Shown: positions 51,303-61,016 of the stretch, piece by piece
Layout: every line of letters starts with the position of its first letter
Numbering within the stretch: the first letter of the stretch is position 1
Assembly: GCA_934646835.1 (NCBI GenBank)
Contig: CAKUES010000003.1
Span: 1-64,000 of the forward strand
Direction: 5' to 3'
DNA length: 64,000 nt
Source: an uncultured Coriobacteriales bacterium
Lineage (GTDB): Bacteria; Actinomycetota; Coriobacteriia; Coriobacteriales; QAMH01
Made by a program: the position numbers and the translations under genes
The notes under the pieces: model-generated
Told to the model about the DNA's origin: nothing
What the model saw: only the letters and a program-made list of their open reading frames with translations
Databases searched by the model: none

Positions 51303-51893
51303 TTAGTCGACGTGCACGTCGTCTTCGAGGAAGTCGACCACGCCGGTCTCGATGTCGTAGATGGCGCCGCGCACCTTGAGGCCGTACTCGTGCTCGACTT
51401 TCTGGATCTTGAGGCTCTCCTCGATCGTTCTCATGCTGTGGCGCACGTTGAGGTGGCAGGCCTCGTAGGGGTCCTTCTCCTCGCCGATGGCGCCTTGGAT
51501 CTCGTCCACGATGTAGCGGATGTAGCCCTCGTGGTCTCCCTCGAGAGCGGCATGGACGGCGCCGCAATGCGTATGGCCCAAGACCAAGACGAGATTGACG
51601 CCGAGGTGCTCGGCCGCATACTCGATGCTGCCGAGCTGGTGGGCGTCGATGATGTTGCCCGCGACCCTGATGACAAAGAGCTCGCCGAGGTCGGAGTTGA
51701 AGATGGCCTCTGGGATGACGCGGGAATCAGAGCAGGCGATGACGACGGCGTAGGGGTCTTGACCGTGCTCGGTCGTCTGCTTGCGCTGGGCTGCGGAGAC
51801 GTTGCCGCGCGCGCCGTCGTTTTGTACGAACTCCGCGTTGCCAAGCTTGAGCAGCTTGAGCGCCTTGTTCGCCGTGATTCCCTGCTTACCCAT
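51303..51893 (-). CDS. Beta-class carbonic anhydrase
   Basis: A 196-residue zinc enzyme that interconverts CO2 and bicarbonate. Zinc ligands and catalytic Asp-Arg pair are in VIACSDSRVIPE, and the second His/Cys ligands are in LGHTHCGAV. AGGAG lies just before the ATG at 51893. It would feed bicarbonate to carboxylases in a capnophilic anaerobe. Confidence 0.93.
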   Translation of the reverse strand: MGKQGITANKALKLLKLGNAEFVQNDGARGNVSAAQRKQTTEHGQDPYAVVIACSDSRVIPEAIFNSDLGELFVIRVAGNIIDAHQLGSIEYAAEHLGVNLVLVLGHTHCGAVHAALEGDHEGYIRYIVDEIQGAIGEEKDPYEACHLNVRHSMRTIEESLKIQKVEHEYGLKVRGAIYDIETGVVDFLEDDVHVD

Positions 51894-51979
51894 AGATTCT
51901 CCTGTTCCCAGGCGTGGCCGGCTTGTGTCGCGCCTTGTAACTCTCGATTTCTTGTTCGGAAACTTTAGCACGTTTGTCC

Positions 51980-52027
51980 TTGACAAGGATTACACACGTA
52001 TTAACATATGAGCAGTTGTTCATATGT
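51980..52027 (+). promoter_or_regulatory. ArsR/SmtB-type promoter and operator
   Basis: A consensus TTGACA at 51980-51985 is followed 17-20 bp later by the start of an imperfect 12-12 inverted repeat at 52004-52027 (ACATATGAGCAG mirrored by TTGTTCATATGT). This is the ArsR/SmtB operator style, and it would cover the -10 region and start site. Confidence 0.75.
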
Positions 52028-52039
52028 ATAGGAGTTCAG

Positions 52040-52435
52040 ATGAGTGACGAGAGCAAAGAGATGATGTCGGAGATGTCGGAGCAAGCGGGGGAGGCCGGCG
52101 CCCCTTCCGGCGCGTGTCCCATCCATCGCTGGCAGGAGGCGGTTGAGATGATGCCGAACGAGGAGATCCTCTACGAGCTCGCGGACCTCTTCAAGGTCTT
52201 CGCTGACAGCACGCGCATCAAGATCCTCTTCGCGCTGATGGACGAGGAGATGTGCGTGGCCTGCATCGCAGAGACGATCGACGCGAGCCAGAGCGCGGTC
52301 TCCCATCAGCTGCGCGTGCTCAAGCAGGCGCGCCTGGTGAAGTTTCGCCGTGAGGGAAAGCAAGTCGTCTACTCGCTTGCAGACAACCACGTCCACACCA
52401 TGCTCGCCCAGGGCATGAACCACGTCTGCGAGTAA
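52040..52435 (+). CDS. ArsR/SmtB-family metal-responsive repressor
   Basis: A 131-residue winged-helix repressor. Two metal sites seem present: the alpha-3 CVAC pair (EEMCVACIAE) like CadC/ArsR, and the alpha-5 D-x-H...H-x-x-E pattern (DNHVHTMLAQGMNHVCE) like SmtB/CzrA. An N-terminal CPIH might complete the alpha-3N site. It should release its operator on Zn, Cd or Pb binding. ATG at 52040 follows AGGAG. It leads the HMA-protein and P1B-ATPase genes, which it probably controls. Confidence 0.92.
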   Translation: MSDESKEMMSEMSEQAGEAGAPSGACPIHRWQEAVEMMPNEEILYELADLFKVFADSTRIKILFALMDEEMCVACIAETIDASQSAVSHQLRVLKQARLVKFRREGKQVVYSLADNHVHTMLAQGMNHVCE

Positions 52436-52471
52436 GGAGCGGACGTCGATGCGGGCGTCGCACCCCGTTCG

Positions 52472-52570
52472 GTGTCCCATTCGGACCTGGTCTTTTTTGG
52501 GACAGGGAGAGCGGCTAATGGGGTGCAGCCTGCTCTGTCCAAAAAAAAGACCAGGTCCCGAATGGGACAC
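52472..52570. repeat. Family C inverted repeat (99 bp)
   Basis: GTGTCCCATTCGG...CCGAATGGGACAC with inner ACCTGGTCTTTTTTGG and its complement. It lies between the arsR and HMA genes within the operon. Confidence 0.87.
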
Positions 52571-52619
52571 CTCGCAGGATTCATTTCATCCATCCACCCC
52601 AACCCCAAAGGAGCATCCC

Positions 52620-52838
52620 ATGAAGAAGTCTTACAAGCTCGAGAACCTCGGCTGCGCCAACTGCGCTCGCAAGATGGAGGAGGGCATCAGCGCGCTTGCC
52701 AACGTCAACAGCGCCAAGGTGGTCTTCATGACCGAGAAGCTCGTCCTCGACGTGGTCGACGGCACCATGGACAGCGTCCTCGACGAGGCTCAGAGCATCA
52801 TCAGCCGCTATGAGGACGATTGCGTCATCGTCCGCTAG
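52620..52838 (+). CDS. Heavy-metal-associated (HMA) domain protein
   Basis: A 72-residue single HMA domain. The GCANC motif (CxxC) is at residues 12-15, and the fold ends at ISRYEDDCVIV. It may deliver metal to the ATPase downstream, which lacks its own N-terminal HMA domain; the split arrangement supports this. AAAGGAG precedes the ATG. Confidence 0.9.
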   Translation: MKKSYKLENLGCANCARKMEEGISALANVNSAKVVFMTEKLVLDVVDGTMDSVLDEAQSIISRYEDDCVIVR

Positions 52839-52906
52839 CCGTCCGTCTTCTGTCCTCAGGTCTCGAGGCCATTACCTCAGCAGACAACTGAAAGGATATC
52901 TGCCCC

Positions 52907-54808
<1,902 letters not shown>

Positions 54809-54844
54809 GGGCTGGGGCTGCGGTCGCTCGGCAAGGCTTGGCCC

Positions 54845-54948
54845 GTGACACACTTTGTGCCAGTGACATTGTGTGTCATACAGAAGACCCACGTTAACCA
54901 GCAAGCTCACGGCATGACACACAATGTCACTGGCACAAAGTGTGTCAC
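54845..54948. repeat. Family B element (104 bp), downstream side of the RAYT gene
   Basis: GTGACACACTTTGTGCCAG ... CTGGCACAAAGTGTGTCAC. It ends 9 bp past the transposase stop codon and is also the first intergenic feature after the ATPase gene. Confidence 0.92.
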
Positions 54949-54957
54949 GGGAACTCG

Positions 54958-55683
54958 TCATTGCGAGAGAATTCGATGCACTGTTGATCTTGAGACTCCG
55001 GTCAATCTCGCTATCTGGGCTTTGGTGAAGCCGTTGTCAGACAGCTTTCTCACGGAAGCGTCTCTAGAGGCCATGTCCAGACCTTTTACTGTGGTTGGGC
55101 TATCGAGGCCCAGAATGCGCTTTGCTTCTTCCACTGCGTCGTTGTCAGTTGTCCGGAGTCCTTGGTACAGGGTTTTCTTGCTAAAACCGGTGCAGTCTTG
55201 CTTATCAGACAAGTCAATCATCAGAGAATCATCCAGCAGGAAGCGCTTACCGCAGTATTCCTGGTAGCTGCTCCAACGATAACTTGCAGGATGCTCGACG
55301 ATTTGAGCCCTGACCGGATTATTGTGGATGTAGTGAATGGCTGCGGCGAGGTATGATTCGCTCGCGATGGGAAAGCTGCTAAAGGTTCCTTGGAACAAGT
55401 GTCCGGTCCTAGAGTGTCTTCTATTTATGTCCTTGGCGTATCTCTCTTTGACCTGCTTCATTGCTGGCGTTATGTCTTCAAGTGGTGCCATCACTAGAAG
55501 ATGGAAATGGTTGTCCATTAGGCACCAAGCGGCAACTTTGATGTCGTGTGCAACGCAAGCCTCTTTGAGCAAGCGCAGAAAATGGCGCCTGTCGTCATCA
55601 TCTTCGAAGATTATCTGACCGCCAACTCCGCGGCTGGTCACGTGATAGAGATTGCAGAGACTGATTTTGCGCGGTCTTGCCAT
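54958..55683 (-). CDS. REP-associated tyrosine transposase (RAYT), Y1/TnpA-REP family
   Basis: A 241-residue single-strand DNA transposase related to IS200/IS605 TnpA. The metal-binding HUH is NHFHLL (about residues 56-61), and the catalytic Tyr is in YIHNNPVRAQ. The N-terminus MARPRKISLCNLYHVTSRGVGG is typical of RAYTs. The C-terminal FTKAQIARLTGVSRSTVHRIL is an extra HTH. Family B palindromes lie on both sides, the arrangement known for RAYT genes and the REP sequences they mobilise. The coding sequence is intact. Confidence 0.93.
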   Translation of the reverse strand: MARPRKISLCNLYHVTSRGVGGQIIFEDDDDRRHFLRLLKEACVAHDIKVAAWCLMDNHFHLLVMAPLEDITPAMKQVKERYAKDINRRHSRTGHLFQGTFSSFPIASESYLAAAIHYIHNNPVRAQIVEHPASYRWSSYQEYCGKRFLLDDSLMIDLSDKQDCTGFSKKTLYQGLRTTDNDAVEEAKRILGLDSPTTVKGLDMASRDASVRKLSDNGFTKAQIARLTGVSRSTVHRILSQ

Positions 55684-55776
55684 TTGGCTCCTCTCGAAGT
55701 GCGTGGCTCAACACCCTGCCTTACGTAGGAGCCAAACACAAGGAGAGCCTTTCAATCAGCATCGTAAAAACATAAG

Positions 55777-55891
55777 ATGACACACTTTGGACACACTTTG
55801 TGCCAGTGACATTGTGTGTCACGCAGAGCGTTTGCGTTAACCTGCGGCTCCCTCCCGTGACACACAATGTCACTGGCACAAAGTGTGTCAT
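55777..55891. repeat. Family B element (115 bp), upstream side of the RAYT gene
   Basis: Like other copies, but the left arm carries an 11-bp tandem duplication of the ACACACTTTGG motif, which lengthens the element. Right end AAAGTGTGTCAT. Confidence 0.9.
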
Positions 55892-55921
55892 CCATCGAAG
55901 CACTCCCGCCTTCGCGCGTCT

Positions 55922-56464
55922 CTAATCCAGCAGGCGCTCGTAGTCCTCTTTCACGAAGCGGTGGTAGATGACGTGACCCATCTCCTCCTTGAAGCAGTAA
56001 TAATGGGAGTCGATGGACGGGTCGGCAAAGTGCATGCCGTAGTCGAACTCGGCGCCGGCGGGCATGTTCTCGAGGACGTAGTCGTCGGAGTACCTGGCAA
56101 ACAGGCCGATGATCTTCTCTTTGGCGGGATGGTGCTCGGTCAAGAAGAGGTCGATGAGGTCGACCAGAAAAGCCGGTGCGGGGACTTCCTCGTGCACGTA
56201 TTTGGAGCCTTGCGGCGGGATGCGGACCTCGATGCGGTCCTCGTGGGTACCGAAAGTGACGTTGCCCAAGGGCGAGTCATCCAAGACATGCGCCTTGGTC
56301 AGCTCCTTACACAGCGTGGTCGCATCAGGGGCGTCGGTCCCGATCAGGGAGTTGAGCGAGGAGACCTTGTAGTAAAAACGCGTCGACTCGTACGCGTAGC
56401 CGAGCTTGATCTGCAGCTCGACGATCTGGTCGATGATGTCCTTCTCAAGCCTTGCGACGTCCAT
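55922..56464 (-). CDS. DUF3877-family protein, unknown function
   Basis: A 180-residue protein containing KLGYAYESTRFYYKVSSL, HEDRIEVRIPPQGSKYVHE and SHYYCFKEEMGHVIYH, which match the DUF3877 family of gut Firmicutes and Actinobacteria. It has no signal peptide or membrane segment. The start is the ATG at 56464 with AAAGGG upstream. It is divergent from rhaD with 146 bp between them; regulation by the same region is possible. Confidence 0.75.
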   Translation of the reverse strand: MDVARLEKDIIDQIVELQIKLGYAYESTRFYYKVSSLNSLIGTDAPDATTLCKELTKAHVLDDSPLGNVTFGTHEDRIEVRIPPQGSKYVHEEVPAPAFLVDLIDLFLTEHHPAKEKIIGLFARYSDDYVLENMPAGAEFDYGMHFADPSIDSHYYCFKEEMGHVIYHRFVKEDYERLLD

Positions 56465-56610
56465 CGCAAACCCTTTCTCTCGCATGCCCGTAGACGCCGG
56501 CGCCAACCTGCATCTTTAAACGTGCAACCAACCATTTGTTCAATCATCCCTATAATACCCATACAGACAAGCACCACTAGCATCTGTTAACCAGACGAAA
56601 AGAGGGCTTC

Positions 56611-57534
56611 ATGGGTTTTCTTGACGCTGCCAAATCGGCAATCGACGCCGGAGTGGGCATGGCGGGCAACGCCGTCGGCTCCGTTGCGAGCGCGGCAAAC
56701 GACTTTGGGGTCGAGCGCATGGAGTTTATGCGCGGCCTGGCAAACCTCTGCACCGAGGGTTGGAAGATGGGCTGGCACGAGGCCAACGGCGGCAATGTGT
56801 CCTACCGCCTCAAAACCGATGACGTAGAGGCCTGCCGCGCGGCCTTCAAGACAGACGCCGCCTGGGTGGAGCTTGGCATTACCTGCCCGCAGATGGCAGG
56901 TGAGTTCTTTGCTGTCACCGGCACCGGCAAGCACCTGCGCCTTGTCGAGAGCGCTCTCGCCAAGAGCATCGGCATCGTCGAGGTCAGCCCGCTAGGCGAC
57001 AGCTATCGCATCGTCTGGGGGCTTTCCGACGGCACTGCACCCACGAGCGAGCTGCCGAGCCACATCCTCATCCATGCCGTGCGCGCGGAGGCAACGGACT
57101 ATCACTCCCGCATCCTCTACCACGCGCACCCATCCAATGTCGTGGCCCTCACCATGGTACTGTCCGGCTGCGCCCGCACCATCACGCGCGCGCTGTGGGG
57201 CGCGATGACGGAGTGCATCATGCTCGTCCCGCAGGGCCTGGGCTTCGTCGAGTGGAAGATGCCGGGAAGTGCCGATATCGCGCAGGCAACCGCTGAATGC
57301 ATGAGAGAGTACCCTGCCGTCGTCTGGGCCCACCACGGGCTGTTCACCTCAGGATCGAGCTTCCAAGACGTCTTTGGGATGGCACACACCATCGACAAGG
57401 CCGCGGGCATCTACCTGAGCGCGCGTGCGGCCAACGGCGGCAGCGACGACTTCGCCTCCACCATCAGCAATGAGAACCTCCTGCAGATATGCGACGAACT
57501 GTCGCTTGACTGCAAGAGAGAGTGGCTCGAGTAA
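56611..57534 (+). CDS. rhaD: Rhamnulose-1-phosphate aldolase RhaD with N-terminal extension
   Basis: A 307-residue class II aldolase that splits rhamnulose 1-phosphate into DHAP and L-lactaldehyde. Zinc and active-site His residues are in HEANGGNVSYRL, GTGKHLRL, YHAHPSNVVAL and AHHGLF. A canonical RhaD would begin near residue 35; the extra N-terminus MGFLDAAKSAIDAGVGMAGN... is an amphipathic Gly/Ala helix. AAAGAGGG directly before the ATG supports the long start. No rhaA or rhaB is in the window. It is 39 bp from glpK, suggesting co-transcription. Confidence 0.87.
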   Translation: MGFLDAAKSAIDAGVGMAGNAVGSVASAANDFGVERMEFMRGLANLCTEGWKMGWHEANGGNVSYRLKTDDVEACRAAFKTDAAWVELGITCPQMAGEFFAVTGTGKHLRLVESALAKSIGIVEVSPLGDSYRIVWGLSDGTAPTSELPSHILIHAVRAEATDYHSRILYHAHPSNVVALTMVLSGCARTITRALWGAMTECIMLVPQGLGFVEWKMPGSADIAQATAECMREYPAVVWAHHGLFTSGSSFQDVFGMAHTIDKAAGIYLSARAANGGSDDFASTISNENLLQICDELSLDCKREWLE

Positions 57535-57573
57535 GGCTCGGGCGATCAAATCCACAGCAAGGAGAACCACCAG

Positions 57574-59070
57574 ATGACCAAGCGCTACATCATCGCCCTC
57601 GACCAGGGCACGACATCCTCGCGCACCGTGCTCGTCAACCGCGAGGGCGCGATCTGCGGGATGGCACAGCGAGAATTCCCGCAGCTCTACCCCAAGCCCG
57701 GCTGGGTCGACCACGACCCCAAGGACATCGTCGGCTCGCAGCTTGGCACTTTCACGGAGCTCATGACGCAAATGAGCCTGTCGCCGGACGATATTGAGTG
57801 CATCGGCATCACCAACCAGCGCGAGACCACCGTCATCTGGGATCGCGAGACCGGCGAGCCCATCGCCAACGCCATCGTCTGGCAGTGCCGCAGGACTGCA
57901 GACGTCATCAGCGAGATCTGCGGTGACGACCAGGAGGTCTTCGAGCAGATCACCAAGAGGACTGGGCTGAGGCCGGACCCGTACTTCTCTGCGAGCAAGG
58001 CCAAGTGGCTGCTCGACAACGTCGAGGGCGCGCGCGAGAAGGCCGAAGCCGGCAAGCTCGCCTTTGGCACGGTGGACACCTGGCTCATCTGGAACCTCAC
58101 CAACGGTCGCGTCCATGCGACCGACCCCACCAACGCAAGCCGCACCATGCTCTTCAACATCCACGCCGGCGATTGGGACGACTACCTGCTCGACTTGTTC
58201 GACATCCCTCGTTCGATGATGCCGGAAGTCCGCCCCTCGTCGTCGGATTTTGGCTTCACCGCCAACCCCAACCTCCCGCAAGGCATCCCCATCTGCGGCG
58301 TCGCGGGCGACCAGCAGGCGGCGCTCTTTGGGCAGTGCTGCTTCGAGGCGGGCCAGGCCAAGAACACCTACGGCACTGGCTGCTTCTTCTTGATGAACAC
58401 CGGCACCGATGCCCCCGTGAGCGAGAACAACCTCGTCACGACGATTGCGGCAAGCGCGCCCGGCGAGCCGACCAAGTACGCGCTGGAGGGCAGCGTGTTT
58501 GTCGCCGGCGCACTCATCCAATGGCTGCGCGACGAGCTTGAGCTCGTCAAGAACGCCAGCGACAGCGAGCAGCTCGCGCTGAGCGTTCCCGACAGCGCCG
58601 GCGTCTACATCGTCCCTGCCTTCACGGGCTTGGGCGCACCCTATTGGGACAGCGACGCTCGCGGCAGCATCTTTGGCCTCACGCGCGGCACCACGAAGGC
58701 TCACATCGTCCGCGCCGCACTCGAGGCGCTGGCCTATCAGATGCACGACCTCGCCATTGCCATGGAGGCGGATGCAAAAAGGCCCATCGCCGCCCTCAAC
58801 GTCGACGGTGGCGCAGCGCGGAACAACTTCCTGATGCAGTTCCAAAGCGACATGCTCGGCTGTGAGGTGAGGCGCCCGACGAACACGGAGACCACCGCGA
58901 TGGGTGCGGCCTTCCTCGCGGGTCTGTCCACCGGCTTCTGGAAAAACACGAGCGAGCTTACCGCCCTTCGCGGTAACGACGATGTCTTCGAGCCCAAGAT
59001 GGGCGAGGCGCAGGTTGCCGAGCACCTAGCCGGTTGGAAAGATGCCGTCTCGAGGACGCTGACGAGGTAG
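57574..59070 (+). CDS. glpK: Glycerol kinase GlpK
   Basis: A 498-residue FGGY-family kinase. N-terminal ALDQGTTSSR, IGITNQRETTVIWD, NTYGTGCFF, and catalytic NVDGGAARNNFLMQ. Length matches GlpK (about 500), and the ITNQRETT segment is the glycerol kinase hallmark. It makes glycerol 3-phosphate from glycerol. AAGGAG precedes the ATG. Co-transcription with rhaD points to a shared DHAP-forming pathway. Confidence 0.95.
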   Translation: MTKRYIIALDQGTTSSRTVLVNREGAICGMAQREFPQLYPKPGWVDHDPKDIVGSQLGTFTELMTQMSLSPDDIECIGITNQRETTVIWDRETGEPIANAIVWQCRRTADVISEICGDDQEVFEQITKRTGLRPDPYFSASKAKWLLDNVEGAREKAEAGKLAFGTVDTWLIWNLTNGRVHATDPTNASRTMLFNIHAGDWDDYLLDLFDIPRSMMPEVRPSSSDFGFTANPNLPQGIPICGVAGDQQAALFGQCCFEAGQAKNTYGTGCFFLMNTGTDAPVSENNLVTTIAASAPGEPTKYALEGSVFVAGALIQWLRDELELVKNASDSEQLALSVPDSAGVYIVPAFTGLGAPYWDSDARGSIFGLTRGTTKAHIVRAALEALAYQMHDLAIAMEADAKRPIAALNVDGGAARNNFLMQFQSDMLGCEVRRPTNTETTAMGAAFLAGLSTGFWKNTSELTALRGNDDVFEPKMGEAQVAEHLAGWKDAVSRTLTR

Positions 59071-59083
59071 AGGACGAGTGGGC

Positions 59084-59187
59084 GTGACACACTTTGTGCC
59101 AGTGACATTGTGTGTCACGCCGGAGAGCCGTAGGTTAACGCGAGCGCGCTGCGTGATACACAATGTCACTGGCACAAAGTGTGTCAC
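59084..59187. repeat. Family B element (104 bp)
   Basis: Perfect ends GTGACACAC / GTGTGTCAC; centre CCGTAGGTTAACGCGAGCGC. It lies between convergent glpK and queH. Confidence 0.92.
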
Positions 59188-59208
59188 GACTGAGTTAGTC
59201 GCCCCCTT

Positions 59209-59850
59209 CTACAGCTGCGAGAGCTGGTTGGCGACGCCTTCGCAGGCGGCTTGGAGGAGGGCTCGCTGCTTGATGCGCTTTTCCTCGGCGCGCTTGGCAG
59301 CATGCTCGCGGCGCTCTTTCTCGGCTTCGGCGATGGAGAAGCGGCAGCCGCAGTAGTTTTGGCGATACATCCCCAGCTCGCGGCTGCGGCGGGTCGCCTC
59401 CTGGTAGTGCTCGCTCCAATCGCGCGCGTCGGTGGCAACGCCCTCGCAGGCTGCTGCGCGCTCAAGCTCCTCGATAATCGCCTGCGTGTACTGGTAGGGG
59501 CTGATGGTGAGCGTGGAGCCGATGGCGTCAAAACCCTGCTCCTTGGCGACGCGCGCCAGGCGCTCGAAGCGCATGCGGTAGCAGGCGCGGCAGCGTGTCT
59601 CGCGGTTGGCGCCGTGGATGCCGGCACGCCGCTCCCACTCATCCGGGTCGTAGGGGCCTTCGAAGAGCTGCAGCTCGTTGGGCTCGACCACGTATGCGCG
59701 GATCGTCTCGAGTCGGCGGTCGTATTCCTCGTCCGGGTGGATATTGGGGTTGTCGTAGTAGATCGCGAAATCTGCGCCCTCTTCCTGGTAGATTCGCACC
59801 GGCTCGAGCGAGCAGGGCCCGCAGCAGGCGTGCAACATCGTTCTCAACAT
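59209..59850 (-). CDS. queH: Epoxyqueuosine reductase QueH
   Basis: A 213-residue QueH, the non-orthologous replacement of QueG that reduces epoxyqueuosine to queuosine in tRNA. The cysteine motifs that hold the [4Fe-4S] cluster are visible: HACCGPCS at the N-terminus, RCRACYRMR, and NYCGCRFS late in the protein. The C-terminal 35 residues are an Arg/Glu/Ala-rich helix. It is divergent from queA across about 60 bp, so the last queuosine steps cluster together. Confidence 0.94.
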   Translation of the reverse strand: MLRTMLHACCGPCSLEPVRIYQEEGADFAIYYDNPNIHPDEEYDRRLETIRAYVVEPNELQLFEGPYDPDEWERRAGIHGANRETRCRACYRMRFERLARVAKEQGFDAIGSTLTISPYQYTQAIIEELERAAACEGVATDARDWSEHYQEATRRSRELGMYRQNYCGCRFSIAEAEKERREHAAKRAEEKRIKQRALLQAACEGVANQLSQL

Positions 59851-59911
59851 GACCTCCCGTTAAATCGTTGCGCTCTTTGCTAGTATAGATACGTTTGACT
59901 AAGGAGCATAT

Positions 59912-60979
59912 ATGAGAACCGCTGACTTCGACTACGACCTGCCCGAATCCTATATCGCCCAAGCGCCTGCAGACCCCAGGGACTCCTGCAAGCTCATGGT
60001 CGTGCATAAAGATGGTGCCCTCGAGCACCGCATCTTCCGTGATGTGATCGACTACCTCAACCCCGGTGACCTCCTCGTCGTCAATGAGACGCGCGTGCTC
60101 CCGGCGCGCTTGCTCGGCAACAAGGTGGGGACCGGCGGCGCTGTGGAGTGCCTGCTGCTCAACAAGAGCGAGGGTGCACCCGACACGGCGGTCGAGCAAA
60201 CTTGGGAGTGCCTGGTCAAGCCCGGCAAGCGCCTCAAGCCCGGCGCGCTCATGGAGTTCAAGGACGCCGACGGTCGGGTCATCCTCCACGGTGAGGTGAC
60301 CGATATCCTGCCGGAAAACGGCGCGCGCGTCGTGCGCTTGACCCCGCAGGGCAACGCCGTCTCCGTCGACTTGGCGATGCACCTCGTCGGCCGCACGCCG
60401 CTGCCGCCCTACATCACCGAGTACAAGGGCGACGACGAGATGTACCAGACCGTCTACTCCAAGACCGAGCGCAGCGCGGCGGCCCCTACAGCCGGCCTGC
60501 ACTTCACGCAGGAACTGCTCGAGCGCATCAAGGAGAAGGGCGTGCGCGTCGCGACCGTCGACCTCGAGGTCGGCTTGGGCACCTTCCGCACGGTCAACGA
60601 GGACGATCCCGCCGAGCACGACATGCACGTGGAGCTCTACACGGTGCCGCAGGCAACCGTCGACGCCGTGAGGGAGACCAAGGCTGCCGGTCATCGCGTC
60701 ATCGCGGTCGGCACGACGAGCGTGCGCTCGCTGGAAAGCGCAGCTGCCGATGGCGAGCTTGAGGCCAAGAACCGCGCAGCCACCAAGCTCTACATCATGC
60801 CCGGCTACGAGTACAAGGTCGTGGACAGCATCATCACGAACTTCCATGTCCCGCGCTCGACGCTGCTCATGCTCGTCAGCGCCTTCTCCAGTCGCGACAT
60901 CGTCATGAACGCCTACGAGGAGGCCAAGCGCAACGACTACCGCTTCTTCAGCTTTGGCGACTCCATGATGCTTCTGTAA
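59912..60979 (+). CDS. queA: S-adenosylmethionine:tRNA ribosyltransferase-isomerase QueA
   Basis: A 355-residue enzyme that transfers the ribosyl part of SAM onto preQ1-modified tRNA to make epoxyqueuosine. ALPESYIAQAP-like start (DYDLPESYIAQAPADP), VNETRVLPARLLG, PLPPYI, GLHFTQELLERI and HVPRSTLLMLV are all conserved. AAGGAG lies upstream of the ATG. Tgt follows 37 bp later. Confidence 0.96.
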   Translation: MRTADFDYDLPESYIAQAPADPRDSCKLMVVHKDGALEHRIFRDVIDYLNPGDLLVVNETRVLPARLLGNKVGTGGAVECLLLNKSEGAPDTAVEQTWECLVKPGKRLKPGALMEFKDADGRVILHGEVTDILPENGARVVRLTPQGNAVSVDLAMHLVGRTPLPPYITEYKGDDEMYQTVYSKTERSAAAPTAGLHFTQELLERIKEKGVRVATVDLEVGLGTFRTVNEDDPAEHDMHVELYTVPQATVDAVRETKAAGHRVIAVGTTSVRSLESAAADGELEAKNRAATKLYIMPGYEYKVVDSIITNFHVPRSTLLMLVSAFSSRDIVMNAYEEAKRNDYRFFSFGDSMMLL

Positions 60980-61016
60980 TCCGCAACGCTTAAACGCTTA
61001 CCTTAAGGAGACGAAC

